Translations under genes and position numbers: made by a program
Origin: Macrotis lagotis
Taxonomy: Eukaryota > Chordata > Mammalia > Peramelemorphia > Peramelidae
DNA length: 64,000 nt
NCBI RefSeq assembly: GCF_037893015.1
Contig: NC_133658.1
Span: forward strand, 138,923,539-138,987,538
Reading direction: 5' to 3'
The notes under the pieces: model-generated
Told to the model about the DNA's origin: nothing
What the model saw: the letters and a program-made list of their open reading frames with translations, nothing else
The model's database searches: none
In this document: positions 9,726 through 18,915 of the stretch, piece after piece
Numbering within the stretch: the first letter of the stretch is position 1
Layout of the letters: each line of letters starts with the position of its first letter

Positions 9726-11183
9726 ATCCTACCATCCCTAAATTACCCCTGTCCCATAAGCCTCTGCTTAATCTGATGCTGGCTATAATCCACCCAACTG
9801 CAGTTCTCTAAGGACTGGAGATTGTCACCTCTGTGGCATCTATGCCCGTTAAGCCTGTCTCTCAGACCCTGAACATTCCACAGCTCACTGACTTATGTTT
9901 CCAGACCCCACCTATCTATCATTCAGCAATGAACACTTCACCACCAGTGGCAGGGGGAGTCTGAGAATGGAAAGCAATTTCCTTTTAATAAGCAAAATGT
10001 TAAAAAAAATTTTAAACCTGAGTCACAGCCCCTCCCTGTGTAAGTGCAAATCTTAATACACTATATAAAGCTTTAGAGATTCATGGAAAAGGGTGGAAAG
10101 GGGTAGAAATAAATAGAAACTGTGATCCCTAGGAAAAGGGCAGGTTAAGTTACTTGGAGAAGTGAAAGAATGCCCCCTTCTCTCCTGCCTCCATCCCCAC
10201 CTGTGGCATGAGTGAATTATGAGCTGTCTCTACTGGTGGGAGGCATGCAGGGCAAAGCTGTTGGCAAGCAGGCGCCCAGGGTCAGCATTGCATATCTCTG
10301 TCATCCAGTTCTATGCCTGAAACTGGCACCAGGGATCAGGGATCAGCCCTAAGGGGGGGGGGCAAATACGGGCTCTGTCTCCTCCCCACCCACATAGTCA
10401 GGCACGCACATCCCAGTGGGAGGGAGGGACCTCTGCCAGGCACTCATCATTACTCTTTGAATTTCCTGGGGGTTGTGGGTGTGTAGGGCAGAGAGCAGGA
10501 GAAAGAAGGGCAGAGGAGAGCTGGGAGGCAATAGGGAGGGGAAGAGAATGCTGATTGTAGTGTCTTTCCAAAGATGAGACATTTCTTGGAAACTGGGCAT
10601 TGGTTCACCCTGGGTTGGGAAGTATTGTGCTGAGGAAAAGAAGGCTGGGAAGAGAGGCAGTAAAAATGTCCCTGAAGGAACCTTCTGAATTGTTAATAAG
10701 GGAAGAGACCATATTATTTCTACCCCCCCCCCATTTGATTTCTGTCTTTTCTGGAAGTCATTCATTCTCGGGGGTGCTCTGTCAAGATCTTATCCTTGTA
10801 TTCTGTGAATTATAAGATACAATGCAATTCTTCTGGACTGTGTGTATCAGAAAAGGGTCAAAGGATCCTTATGATTCCATGGGAAGATCTTTAAGGAATC
10901 CCCTTTCTCTCTACTTCATTGCCATGAAGAAACAGCTGAATAAAAGGGCAACATCACATTTTGTGAACAAAAACAGGGGGAAGAATTTGAAAATGAGAGA
11001 AATTGATGGTGAAGAAATAGAGGGATCATTAAGGAAATTCACGAGCTGGCATAGAGGGAGGGGGGATGTTGAAAGCTAACCTGAAGGTCAGCTATATAAT
11101 ACAATTATCAAGAAAAGCAAATATATCGTATACAGGATTTCTGCAGGTATCAGGGCTTTGAAGAAAATTGTCAGTGCAGCCAT
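9726..11183. other. GC-richer single-copy DNA, no gene accepted
   Basis: No repeat is recognised for about 1.4 kb. 10140-10620 is clearly more GC-rich than its surroundings, with G runs at 10352-10361 and C runs at 10724-10732. The 138-codon minus-strand frame (10349-10765) is the longest in the window. It is proline, serine and leucine rich because the DNA is pyrimidine-rich on that strand, and it has no domain. Such a stretch could hold distal regulatory DNA, but nothing decisive is visible. Confidence 0.5.
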
Positions 11184-11400
11184 TATGTCTCAGTCAATAC
11201 ATCTTCAGCCTGGTCTTGTGCAAAAGGTTATACTGGGATCACAAAAAGGGGTTAATTCTTTTCCTCCTACACTCTTCAGGCCATCCTTGTCTCTAAGAGA
11301 CTCAGTCTCATCTCATCCTGCCTCTGATGCAGTTGGAATGTTGTCTAACTCTGATAATGTCACTGTGTTCTCCTCTCTAAGTCTGCACTTTGGTTTCTGT
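11184..11400 (+). repeat. inverted duplicate, block a, copy 1
   Basis: This block is nearly the reverse complement of 12142-12357. Over roughly 217 bases I count about 90% identity by eye, with small gaps (one missing A in the AAAAAGGGG run, a 3-base gap after 'gttgtctaa'). It begins with 'tatgtctcagtcaatac' and ends with 'tttggtttctgt'. It is not a repeat family that I know. Its open frame has no recognisable domain. Confidence 0.85.
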
Positions 11401-11713
11401 TCAGTCTGAACCTAGGTATCATTCAAATTTCTCTGCTAGTGTTACATATCTGCTGTTCTCTAGATCTCTCCTGTATCTCCTTGTGAATTTTTTAGACTTG
11501 ACCTGGGATGCCAGGTTGAATGAGAGGGAGAATAGATCCTTCCCTTTCTCTTTTAGTTAGCTTCCAAAGCTTAGTTTCAGCTCTTTTAGAAAGGTAGAGT
11601 TCTCACATACCCAATCATCAGACTAGGAAAAACTTTCACTGCTTTTCCTCTAAAAATCCTAGCATCTGCCAAATCTCAGAATCTTTGTCTCCAAGTTATT
11701 TGATTCTTCTTGG
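11401..11713. other. no gene or repeat recognised
   Basis: Loop region between block a and block b. 'aaaactttcactgcttttcc' (11629-11648) weakly resembles 24728-24750, so both could belong to an unnamed old repeat, but the similarity is slight. Confidence 0.35.
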
Positions 11714-11789
11714 TTCTGAGAGGTTTGCATTAGTGGAAGCCTTTTCTGGGACTAGACATCCTAGAAATTAAGAGCCTTAAAGACTCATG
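11714..11789 (+). repeat. inverted duplicate, block b, copy 1
   Basis: 'ttctgagaggttt', 'cttttctgggactaga' and 'ctagaaattaagagcctt' recur as a reverse complement at 13539-13614 with about 80% identity by eye. The order a, b on the plus strand is not mirrored as b, a in the second copies, so the two blocks were not copied as one simple palindrome. Confidence 0.75.
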
Positions 11790-12059
11790 AGGCTTCTGGA
11801 ATACAGAATGGTTTGAGCTTGGTTTAAACTTGCTTCCTTCTAATAGGAGAATCAAAGTCTCTGTCTTACTTAGGGTTAGAAAGTCCTCTTTAACTCCTGT
11901 TATTTCCTTTATTAAAAGGAACTTGTATTTTCTCTTAAATCGTTTCAGAGACTATCTTCCAGTAATGGATCTTTGAAATAAAAAAATTTAAAAAATGGAC
12001 CTCTGAGGAAGCCCAAAAAAGCGAAAGTTCATTGACATCAGGGCACAGAGAAATTAAAT

Positions 12060-12140
12060 GTATGCATGTGTATCTTTTGTTTTATGTCTGTGTGTGTGTG
12101 TGTGTGTGTATGAGTGTGTGTGTGTATGTGTGTTTATGCA
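12060..12140. repeat. (TG)n microsatellite
   Basis: TG repeats with interruptions (12088-12128), directly next to the left edge of inverted block a copy 2. Confidence 0.9.
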
Positions 12141-12141
12141 T

Positions 12142-12357
12142 ACAGAAATCAAGGTGCGAAGTTAGGAGAACACAGTGACATTATCAGAGAACATTAGACA
12201 ACATTCCAACTGCATCAGAGGCAGGATGAGATGGAGCTGAATCCCTTAAACACAAGGATGACCAGAAGAGTGTAGGAGGAAAAGAATTAGTCCCTTTTGT
12301 GATCCCAGTATAACCTTTTACACAAGACCAGGCTGAAGATGTATTGACTGAGACATA
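12142..12357 (-). repeat. inverted duplicate, block a, copy 2
   Basis: Reverse complement of 11184-11400. It is bounded on both sides by alternating purine-pyrimidine simple sequence: (TG)n to the left and the long TG/TA tract to the right. The loop between the two arms is about 740 bases, so the arms could pair into a cruciform or a hairpin transcript. Confidence 0.85.
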
Positions 12358-12364
12358 CTGGTTA

Positions 12365-12835
12365 TATTGATACTCATATATAATTTCTTTATGTGTATAT
12401 ACACATGTGTGTATATTTTCTCTGTATGTGTATATAAATATACCTGTATGTATATATATATAATTTATCTGTGTTTATACACACCAAGAGATTATATATG
12501 CATGTGTATATATGTATATATACATGCTTAGACACAAATATAATTTCTCTCTGCATATATGTGTATAAATAACTTCCTCCCATGTGTTGATACACACATG
12601 CAAGCATATGTACATATAGCAAAACACACATGTTTATATCTATCAGTATATGCACATACATGTATATATTTGTGTGCATGCATGCCTATGTCCATGTATG
12701 TGTGTATGGGCATGTGGACATCCATTATATATATTTGCATGTTACCTATACATGTGTTTGTGTCTGTGCATGTGTGTATTTGTACATGTCTACATGAAGA
12801 CATGTATATGTAAAAATTACACATGCATGTCTAAG
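12365..12835. repeat. long degenerate TG/CA/TA tract
   Basis: About 470 bases in which purines and pyrimidines alternate almost throughout (tgtgtatatacacatgtgtg, catgcatgcctatgtccatg, acatgcatg). It is not a clean microsatellite but a mosaic of TG, CA, TA and CATG steps. Because it is nearly its own reverse complement in composition, long open frames appear on both strands, rich in H, I, Y, C, M and V. These are artefacts, not genes. Such DNA favours left-handed Z form or cruciform. Confidence 0.85.
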
Positions 12836-13340
12836 TGAGCAGATGATAGACAGATAGATAAGCCAAGAACAAACCTCCCAGACTCCCAGAGATATTCCAT
12901 ATCTCTATCCATCATGAGTTTTATATTGAATTTTCTTAAAATGAGGTATCCTATTTGTAATTGATTTCTCATTTGCATTGACTTTTAGAATGTAGGGTAG
13001 AGTTCACTTTATACATGAAGGGAGGTGGGGTCAAAAATATATTAAGTGTCAAAATCATTTGCCCTGAAAAACCACTCTTCTACTCCCAGTGGACTAAGAT
13101 GGATTTTCTAGGCCCTCAGGCCAGGCTCCTTGAGTGACAAGAAGAACAATAATCTAGATTTCTTTGCAGTCTCCTGCTGATCTCGCTGGTAATTAACCCT
13201 GGAACCTCATTCTGGATCTCAAGAACTCCCCAGCTTCAAGTTCAGATTTCCTACATGTCCACTTCTATATTTGGGGGGTGGGTGGAGAAGAGAAGGACTA
13301 ATTTGTGAATCTGCAGTTCATTTGTAAAAGTTTCAGAGTT
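12836..13340. other. single-copy-like DNA
   Basis: No gene. 13095-13135 ('gatggattttctaggccc') resembles 15176-15200 ('aatggattttctgggccc'), hinting at a shared old repeat that I cannot name. Confidence 0.4.
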
Positions 13341-13480
13341 GCGAGAGATATTTAGAGGTTCAGTGACTTCCCTAGTGCATTCAAAAGACAAGATCTGAAA
13401 TCATGTCTTTCTGATTCTAAAACTGATTGATCCTCTAACCATTATTTCATACTTCAAATCTTCAATGGGTATGGAAAACC
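13341..13480 (-). repeat. old MIR-like SINE fragment, antisense
   Basis: 'cagtgacttccctagtgcattc', 'gatctgaaatcatgtctttctgattct' and 'gatcctctaaccatt' match the antisense core-to-head order, weakly. Confidence 0.5.
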
Positions 13481-13538
13481 AAATTCTGGCTGTGGTTACT
13501 AGAATATCTTTAGCTACTAAAAATGGAACTAGGAACCA

Positions 13539-13614
13539 TATGAATTTTTAAGGCTCTTAATTTCTAGAATATTCAGTCCCAGAAAAAGACTTTCACCAAT
13601 GTAACCTCTCAGAA
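13539..13614 (-). repeat. inverted duplicate, block b, copy 2
   Basis: Reverse complement of 11714-11789, with shared phrases 'aaggctcttaatttctag' and 'aacctctcagaac'. The similarity stops abruptly on both sides. Confidence 0.75.
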
Positions 13615-13759
13615 CGAAGAGAAAAATTTACAAATTTACAAAAGTCTCTTGAATTCAGGACCTGTTGCCATTGAGTTTAAGAACAAGGTCTAAGTAACTT
13701 GAAACCTGGAAGTTTTCTAGCTCCTTCTTTTCCTCATTCCAGTAGTCTCATTCCTTGCT

Positions 13760-13761
<2 letters not shown>

Positions 13762-13799
<38 letters not shown>

Positions 13800-13805
13800 A
13801 CAAAC
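13762..13805. repeat. (AC)n microsatellite
   Basis: About 17 CA units followed by interrupted ones. Confidence 0.95.
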
Positions 13806-13819
13806 ACTTCCTTACTGCC

Positions 13820-13990
13820 TTCTGTTATTTATTTGTGACCTTGGGAAGGAGTTCTGGATTCAGAAACCTGGTTTCAAATCCCCACTCTTAGACATAGTAT
13901 TTTATGAGATTAAGCAAATAATAAGTTCTCTAGACCTCACTTTCTCTCTTTGTAAAATGATTGAGCTGTAATATTCCTTATGACTTTAGG
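13820..13990 (+). repeat. MIR-like SINE fragment
   Basis: 'tgtgaccttgggaagg', 'ctggtttcaaatcccc', 'agacctcactttctctctttgtaaaatg' are MIR/CORE-like but partly out of the usual order, so two fragments may be joined. Confidence 0.5.
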
Positions 13991-15035
13991 CCCTAAATCC
14001 TCTGGAAAGAACTGTGGGTAGATGGAAGAAGATTTGGGAACCAAACTTACAAGGTCAGTTATATAGAATTCAGCAAATAATATCTTGAGTTTAGTAGATT
14101 TCTAAACTAAAAAACAATCCAAAACAAAAAAAAAACTAAGAGTCTTTCTTGAGAAGCAAGAAAGATTAAAAAAAAAGAAGAAGAAAATGTCTATACACAC
14201 CCTGGGGGCCAAGCAGAGACTGCAGGGTTTAGAAGGTTTTTCTGGCCAACCTTCCACTCCCAAACTGGTTTAGTGGCTGCCTGGGTTTCAGGTTCATCTC
14301 CTTGCTCTGGGCCTGCCTCAGCCACCTGGTGCTAATGCATTTCCAGCTTAGCCCTGGAGCCTTCCCCGCATAATCTGTTCATGTAAATGATTTGTCATCT
14401 TGACCAGCAAGGTTAAAGCAAGGTACCTGTTATAATGATATGAAGAGCCATGCCGTATCATGAGCAGTTGAAGTACAATTGTTTTATTCTCGAGGTCAAG
14501 TTAACCTTGTGTCAGACAGACTCAGGCTAACAGCTACCCATTAATGGGAGACAATGCAGTCCATTTTGTGGGCTTTTTAGCATTTTTTCCCACTCTCCTT
14601 TAGGAACCTGAGGACGAAGGGTGCCTTTGCAGGGTTTTTTTTCCCTCTTCTTTGCTACTGAGTAGACACTGATTTCTGTCTGTTCTCTGGCTATGCTGAG
14701 CTCTGCATTAGCAGAGGCAGGACTCCTTTCCAGACAGCATCAGAGACTCATCATTTCTTGGACACTTCTCTTTTAGGAGCCAAGGTCTTCGATGGATGCA
14801 GTCTGCTGTTGAGTCAGAAGGGGGCGCCCACATGTAGTGAATTTCAATAGGTCGTCTTAAAAAATAATTGCAGTTTGGGGGCCTTTAGTACTGGATGGGG
14901 AGAAGTAAGACTGTAGATAAATAAAAACAGTCCACACAATTTTCAGTTGAATCACTGTATTTAAAATCAAATCACCTCATAAATTAATGGCAAGACTGAG
15001 GATTTTTTTTAAATGTTTATTATTTATTTCCATTT
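13991..15035. other. repeat-free block, candidate regulatory DNA
   Basis: About 1 kb without a repeat. 14200-14640 is more GC-balanced and complex, with 'gctaatgcatttcc', 'catgtaaatgatttgtcatc', 'caaggttaaagcaaggta', 'tataatgatatgaag' and 'acccattaatggg'. The mixture of intact AT-rich motifs in complex sequence, surrounded by decayed repeats, is what conserved non-coding elements look like. No open frame or splice pattern supports an exon. Confidence 0.4.
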
Positions 15036-15039
15036 TAGA

Positions 15040-15835
15040 AAGGTATTATTGTCTGCTCCTTGCGGATCACTGGGCTCAGCACTAGGGGTTGCCTTAAAGA
15101 AGCTTACATTCTACAATGGGAGATGCAATTTGTATAGGCATTAGAATATAAAGTTGCAAAGTAAATCAATCTAAAATGGATTTTCTGGGCCCTTCAGACC
15201 AGTCTTCATAAAACTGAAAAGGAGCGATAATTTGCTAATCTCTAGGGATACAAAGAAAGGCAAAAATAATCCCTGCCCTTAAGGAACTTACATTCTAACA
15301 GCAAAAAACCATGCAAAAATTATGCCTACAAGATATAAACCTTGTAAATTAATAAACACTAGCATTGGAACTAAGGGGAGATAGGAAATGGCCTCCTATA
15401 GAAAGTAGGCTTTTAATTTTGGGGAGGGGGGGCCTCTAGGCAAAGCACACTAAGAAAAATTGAGAAAAGAAACATTAGGCTACAGTTATCAAGGAAAATT
15501 TTACAGAAAATGTGACAACTGAGCATTGAAAGAAGAGAAAGATTCAGAAAGACTGAAATGAAGAATCAAGAATAAGGAACAACAGCTGGTACTAATACAC
15601 AGAGATAGAAAACGAGATGTCAATTTTGCCAGAAATAGACCAAATGAAGGAGAGTATATGAAATAAATCTGGAAAAGCAGGTTGGTGCCTGGTTGTAGAT
15701 GTATATTGCTTAAAATACCAAAATAAAATATTTGTAATTTTCTCTCGGCAATAGGGAGCCATTGAAAGTTTCAAAACAGGTGACACAGTTGAAGGTCACT
15801 AAGAAATTATTAAGGGAATTTGCTATTTTCAGATA
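15040..15835 (-). mobile_element. L2-type LINE 3' part, antisense
   Basis: The plus strand shows the antisense L2 3' end ('gggatacaaagaaaggcaaa', 'ccctgcccttaaggaacttacattcta') and further up the antisense C-terminal reverse transcriptase region ('gagccattgaaagttt', 'aaaacaggtgacacagtt'). Old and gapped; two pieces (15040-15140 and 15220-15835) may be separate fragments. Confidence 0.65.
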
Positions 15836-15940
15836 CCAATGAGAATCTTCAAGAAAGTATATCTGAGAACCATCTCTTTTTGTCCAGGCATGATTCTGAG
15901 TTCAAGGAGTTATGTTTTTACTTCAATAATTCAATGAACT

Positions 15941-16106
15941 GGGGTGGCTAGGTGGTGCAGTGATTGGAGCACTGGCCCTGGAGTCAGGGGTACCTGAGTT
16001 CAAATCCGGCCTCAGACACTTAATAATTATCTAGCTGCGTGGCCTTGGGCAAGCCACTTAACCCTACTGCCTTGCACAAAACTAAAAAAAAAAAAATAAT
16101 AATAAG
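15941..16106 (+). repeat. WSINE1-like SINE with 9-bp target duplication
   Basis: A complete short tRNA-derived SINE: head 'ggctaggtggtgcagtg', box-B-like 'gagttcaaatcc', 'taataattatctagctg', 'ccttgggcaagccacttaacc', 'gccttgcacaaaac' and an A-rich tail with AAT steps. The target-site duplication tcaatgaac lies at 15931-15939 and 16107-16115. The clean duplication and low divergence mark it as one of the younger insertions. Confidence 0.9.
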
Positions 16107-16115
16107 TCAATGAAC

Positions 16116-16270
16116 CTCTGGACAGGATCTCTGAAAACCTAAGTTCAGATCCCAGTTCTGATATTTACCTAGTTGTGTGGCCTCTTGCTTTTCTAAGCCT
16201 CAGTTTCCCTATCTGTAAAAAAGTTTTTACAATATGATCTTCAAAGTTCCTTGCAATGCTAACATTGTGT
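16116..16270 (+). repeat. MIR-like SINE fragment
   Basis: 'gttcagatcccagttctg', 'gcctcagtttccctatctgtaaaa', 'aaagttccttgcaatgctaacattgtg': SINE head, core and tail. The WSINE1-like copy at 15941 inserted just upstream. Confidence 0.65.
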
Positions 16271-16599
16271 TTCATTAACATTCTATTACTTATTACATTC
16301 CACCATAACATTATATCCTATATTTATAGCTATAGTATATTCCATTACTAAACATTCTACTATTTATGAATAGTATTTATAGTATAGTATTTATGAATAG
16401 TATATATATATAGTGTTTATATATAGTATATATAATATGTATAGTATTTATGAATAGAATATTCTACTCTATCATATTCATGTTATATTCTTTGACAACA
16501 TGTTATTATGCACTGTTAGACCCTAGGTAGACCACTTGGTACCACTGAATATCAGAGTTGGAAAAACTTTAAAGGTCATCTAATCCAATCTGTCATTGA
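16271..16599. other. AT-rich simple DNA and SINE scrap
   Basis: 16290-16500 is dominated by TATAGTATTTATGAATAG-like near-repeats of about 20-25 bases that look like a small decayed tandem array. 16535-16600 ('aaaaactttaaaggtcatctaatcca') is the start of an antisense MIR-like SINE. Confidence 0.55.
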
Positions 16600-17083
16600 A
16601 GCAGTAATTGCATCTGTTGTTTGGCCTTTGTTTTTTAAGAGAACAAATGACACCACAGTGATGTCTTAAATCACTCATGAATTTAAGTAAGGTTGAGTTG
16701 CACAAAGTCATAAGCCTCACTCTCTCTCTCTTCCAGAGTCATCAAAGTCCAGTGGCAAGACAAAGGTCAGGATACCTAGCAATGCTCTGAGATGCAACGG
16801 TTGATCTTGATGTTTTCAATATCTGACCAAGTTCTAAGTTGTCCACAACACCTGCTTTGGTCAACTTTGTGACCATTGGAACAAATTGTTGTCATCTACT
16901 TATTATTTCACATGCTTGGGGTGGGCATCCTCTAATTACTCGTGAGTTTGAAACCTGTTGGTTACCCTCCACCTCATTTAGCCCATCTACCAAAATGGTT
17001 TTCCCAAGCTATGATCACTGTTCATGCTAGAGCTTCTTATTGGGTGAGAGTTGGGTGTAAGAGTTGGGTGAGAAGTGGACTTC
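16600..17083 (-). repeat. RTE-tailed repeat (tail like the 4.4 kb RTE)
   Basis: On the plus strand the left part, 'ggcctttgttttttaagagaac' followed by 'aatgacaccacagtgatgtc', resembles the 3' tail of the RTE at 4.4 kb ('ttcttgtccttagttg', 'gaagaaaacc') and the tails of the SINEs at 46.1 and 55.3 kb. The rest (to 17083) has no LINE coding motif that I can find. It looks like a long SINE or a non-autonomous RTE derivative. The 63-codon frame at 16839 is not meaningful. Confidence 0.55.
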
Positions 17084-17096
17084 AAAGGTGGATCAG

Positions 17097-17247
17097 GTCA
17101 GCTAGGTGGTGCAGTGGATAGAACGCTGGCCCTGGAGTCAGGAGTACCTGGGTTCAAATCTGGTCTCAGACACTTAATAATTACCTAGCTGTGTGGCCTT
17201 GAGCAAACCACTTAACCCCGTTTGCCTTGAAAAGACCTTTAAAAAAA
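17097..17247 (+). repeat. WSINE1-like SINE with 13-bp target duplication
   Basis: Head 'cagctaggtggtgcagtgg', 'cctggagtcaggagtacc', 'ttaataattacctagctgtgtgg', tail 'gccttgaaaagacctttaaaa'. The target-site duplication aaaggtggatcag is perfect (17084-17096 and 17248-17260). It inserted at the edge of the RTE-tailed repeat to its left. Confidence 0.93.
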
Positions 17248-17260
17248 AAAGGTGGATCAG

Positions 17261-17637
17261 CAGCCTAGAGATACTAGTCCTTCCTGAACATCCCAAATAA
17301 TTCCACCTATTCAATTCCTGACAAATAGTTATCCAGCTTTAATGAGGAACTCATACCTCTGAAGACATCCCATTTTATTATAGGGGCAATTCTATGTTAA
17401 CCATTAAGGGTATCTTTCCTCACTGAGAAAATGAAGATGATGTTTTTACTAAAGGTAGTCAAGTATGAAGCACTATAGAAGTGTGAGCTAATATTACTCT
17501 GATTCTATTACAATTGGTTATATTTTCAAAGTCTGAGCAGGGTAATATGAACTTCAGATGAAAAAAGAAAAGGAATTATAAATTAGAAACTTTTATACTT
17601 CAACTCCCTATATAGTAGAGCTTTCATATATTCCAGA
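17261..17637. other. no gene; partial antisense SINE
   Basis: 17375-17520 includes 'cattaagggtatc' and 'aaggtagtcaagtatgaag', without a clear family. Otherwise single-copy-like. Confidence 0.4.
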
Positions 17638-17690
17638 GTGTAATACTCATCAGAAAGTGTAATACTCATCAGAATGCAATACTCACTCAT
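17638..17690. repeat. short tandem repeat, about 18-19 bp unit x3
   Basis: The unit gtgtaatactcatcagaa occurs twice exactly and a third time as 'tgcaatactcactcatca'. It is a small local tandem duplication with no known family. Confidence 0.85.
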
Positions 17691-17935
17691 CATATCATAG
17701 AAAGCGACCATGAAGAAAGGAATATCTAGGTTCAAATCACGATATAAGCATTTTCTAGTTATATGTCTCTGGACTTTCTGAGTCTCAGTTTCTTCATTCA
17801 TAAAACAAAAATAATAATGGCACCTACCTTATAGGGTTGTTGTGAGGATCAAATGAGAAAATGTAGTTAAAGAACTTTCCCAGCCTTCATGTATTATAGA
17901 AATGTTAACTAATATTATTATTTAAAGTTAATGAA
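17691..17935 (+). repeat. MIR/CORE-type SINE with LINE-like tail
   Basis: 'tctaggttcaaatcacg', 'ctgagtctcagtttcttcattc', 'gggttgttgtgaggatcaaatgag', 'agaaatgttaactaatattatta' give core and tail as in the copy at 390-655. Confidence 0.75.
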
Positions 17936-18185
17936 GCAATTTTGGCCAATTCCCTCTTAATTCCTTTCTTTGTTAAAACTTTCTAAAGAAATTTCATTTC
18001 TTTTTTTCAAACTGAACAAGCTTCAAATCTGCCTAGTGTGTGAGATTTGCCAAAGCTGTTAGACTTTTCTATTTTAACATTATTTTATTTTGGTCTGGAC
18101 CTGTGTTTTTTCCAATGTAGGTTGCTCCCAGCTCAGGAATTCCTTCCAATAATTCAGATTCCCAATTCCTCTAAAATCTACATTC
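17936..18185. other. no gene or repeat recognised
   Basis: AT-rich single-copy-like sequence. Confidence 0.45.
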
Positions 18186-18510
18186 AAAGACTATAGAGTT
18201 CAATTTGAAAGAGATCTTAGAAAGTCATCTATTCCAGCCCTCATTTTGAAGATGAGTACACTGAGTCTTACAAAGGTCAGGCTATTTGTCCAAGGTCACA
18301 CAGATAACAAATGGCAGAGGTAGAAACTGAATGTTGGTTCTTTTGAATTCAAATTAGTTGTTCTTTTCATTATTCTCATGTTCTTGTTGCCTAGGGAAGC
18401 AAAAAAGCCAAGTACCTTGCCCAGGGCCAAACAACTAGTATGTATTACAGAAACCTAGAAGTTGCTGAATGATTCCATGCTGCTCTTATAACCATTAGGT
18501 AATGCTGCCT
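18186..18510 (-). repeat. antisense MIR-like SINE(s)
   Basis: 18190-18360 has 'gatcttagaaagtcatctattccagccctcattttgaagatgag', 'aaggtcacacagataac'. 18390-18500 repeats a second core ('ccaagtaccttgcccagggccaaacaactag'). Two fragments in the same direction. Confidence 0.7.
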
Positions 18511-18719
18511 CATACTTTCATGTGATATATAATTATACTTTTATATAATACTTGATGTTATAGTTCCTTCTCTTGTCTTGTCTTCCCTGTTAAATTGAAA
18601 AAGCTAAAAAAGGCATAGACAAGCCTATAAATGTGTGATCCATAGAACATTCAGCACAGTGCCCTTGATCTGGAAGTTGTTTAGATATTTGTTGAATGAT
18701 TGCAAGATTGAATAAATAG

Positions 18720-18915
18720 TTTCATGGGATTTAGAGCTTCAAGGGACCTTTAGAGATCATCTATCTCATTCTTCTCATTTTACAAATAAGGAATCTGAGA
18801 CTTGGAGAGATTAACTAACGTTCAAAATCACACAGATATTCATTGGAAGAGCCAGGATTCAAACACATGTCCAAAGATTCCAAATCCATTATTTTCCAAT
18901 ACAACCTCTCCTCCA
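18720..18915 (-). repeat. antisense MIR-like SINE
   Basis: 'ttagagcttcaagggacctttagagatcatc', 'ttttacaaataaggaatctgagac', 'aagagccaggattcaaacaca' and a head ending near 18900. Confidence 0.75.

Noticed and set aside
10349..10765. 138-codon minus-strand open frame, the longest in the window
   Set aside because: It is rich in P, S, L and F because the strand is pyrimidine-rich. No domain or signal is visible, an overlapping frame exists on the other strand, and the homopolymer G and C runs at both ends make length accidental.
12389..12838. Four overlapping frames on both strands, rich in H, I, Y, C, M
   Set aside because: All arise from the alternating TG/CA/TA tract, which lacks stop codons in several frames.
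13762..13805. CRISPR-like or other ordered repeat array
   Set aside because: All regular repeats here are microsatellites without unique spacers; the genome is vertebrate.
15941..16106. tRNA gene, suggested by box A/B-like words
   Set aside because: The words belong to the tRNA-derived head of a SINE. No cloverleaf can be drawn with proper arms, and the unit recurs at six sites with A-rich tails.
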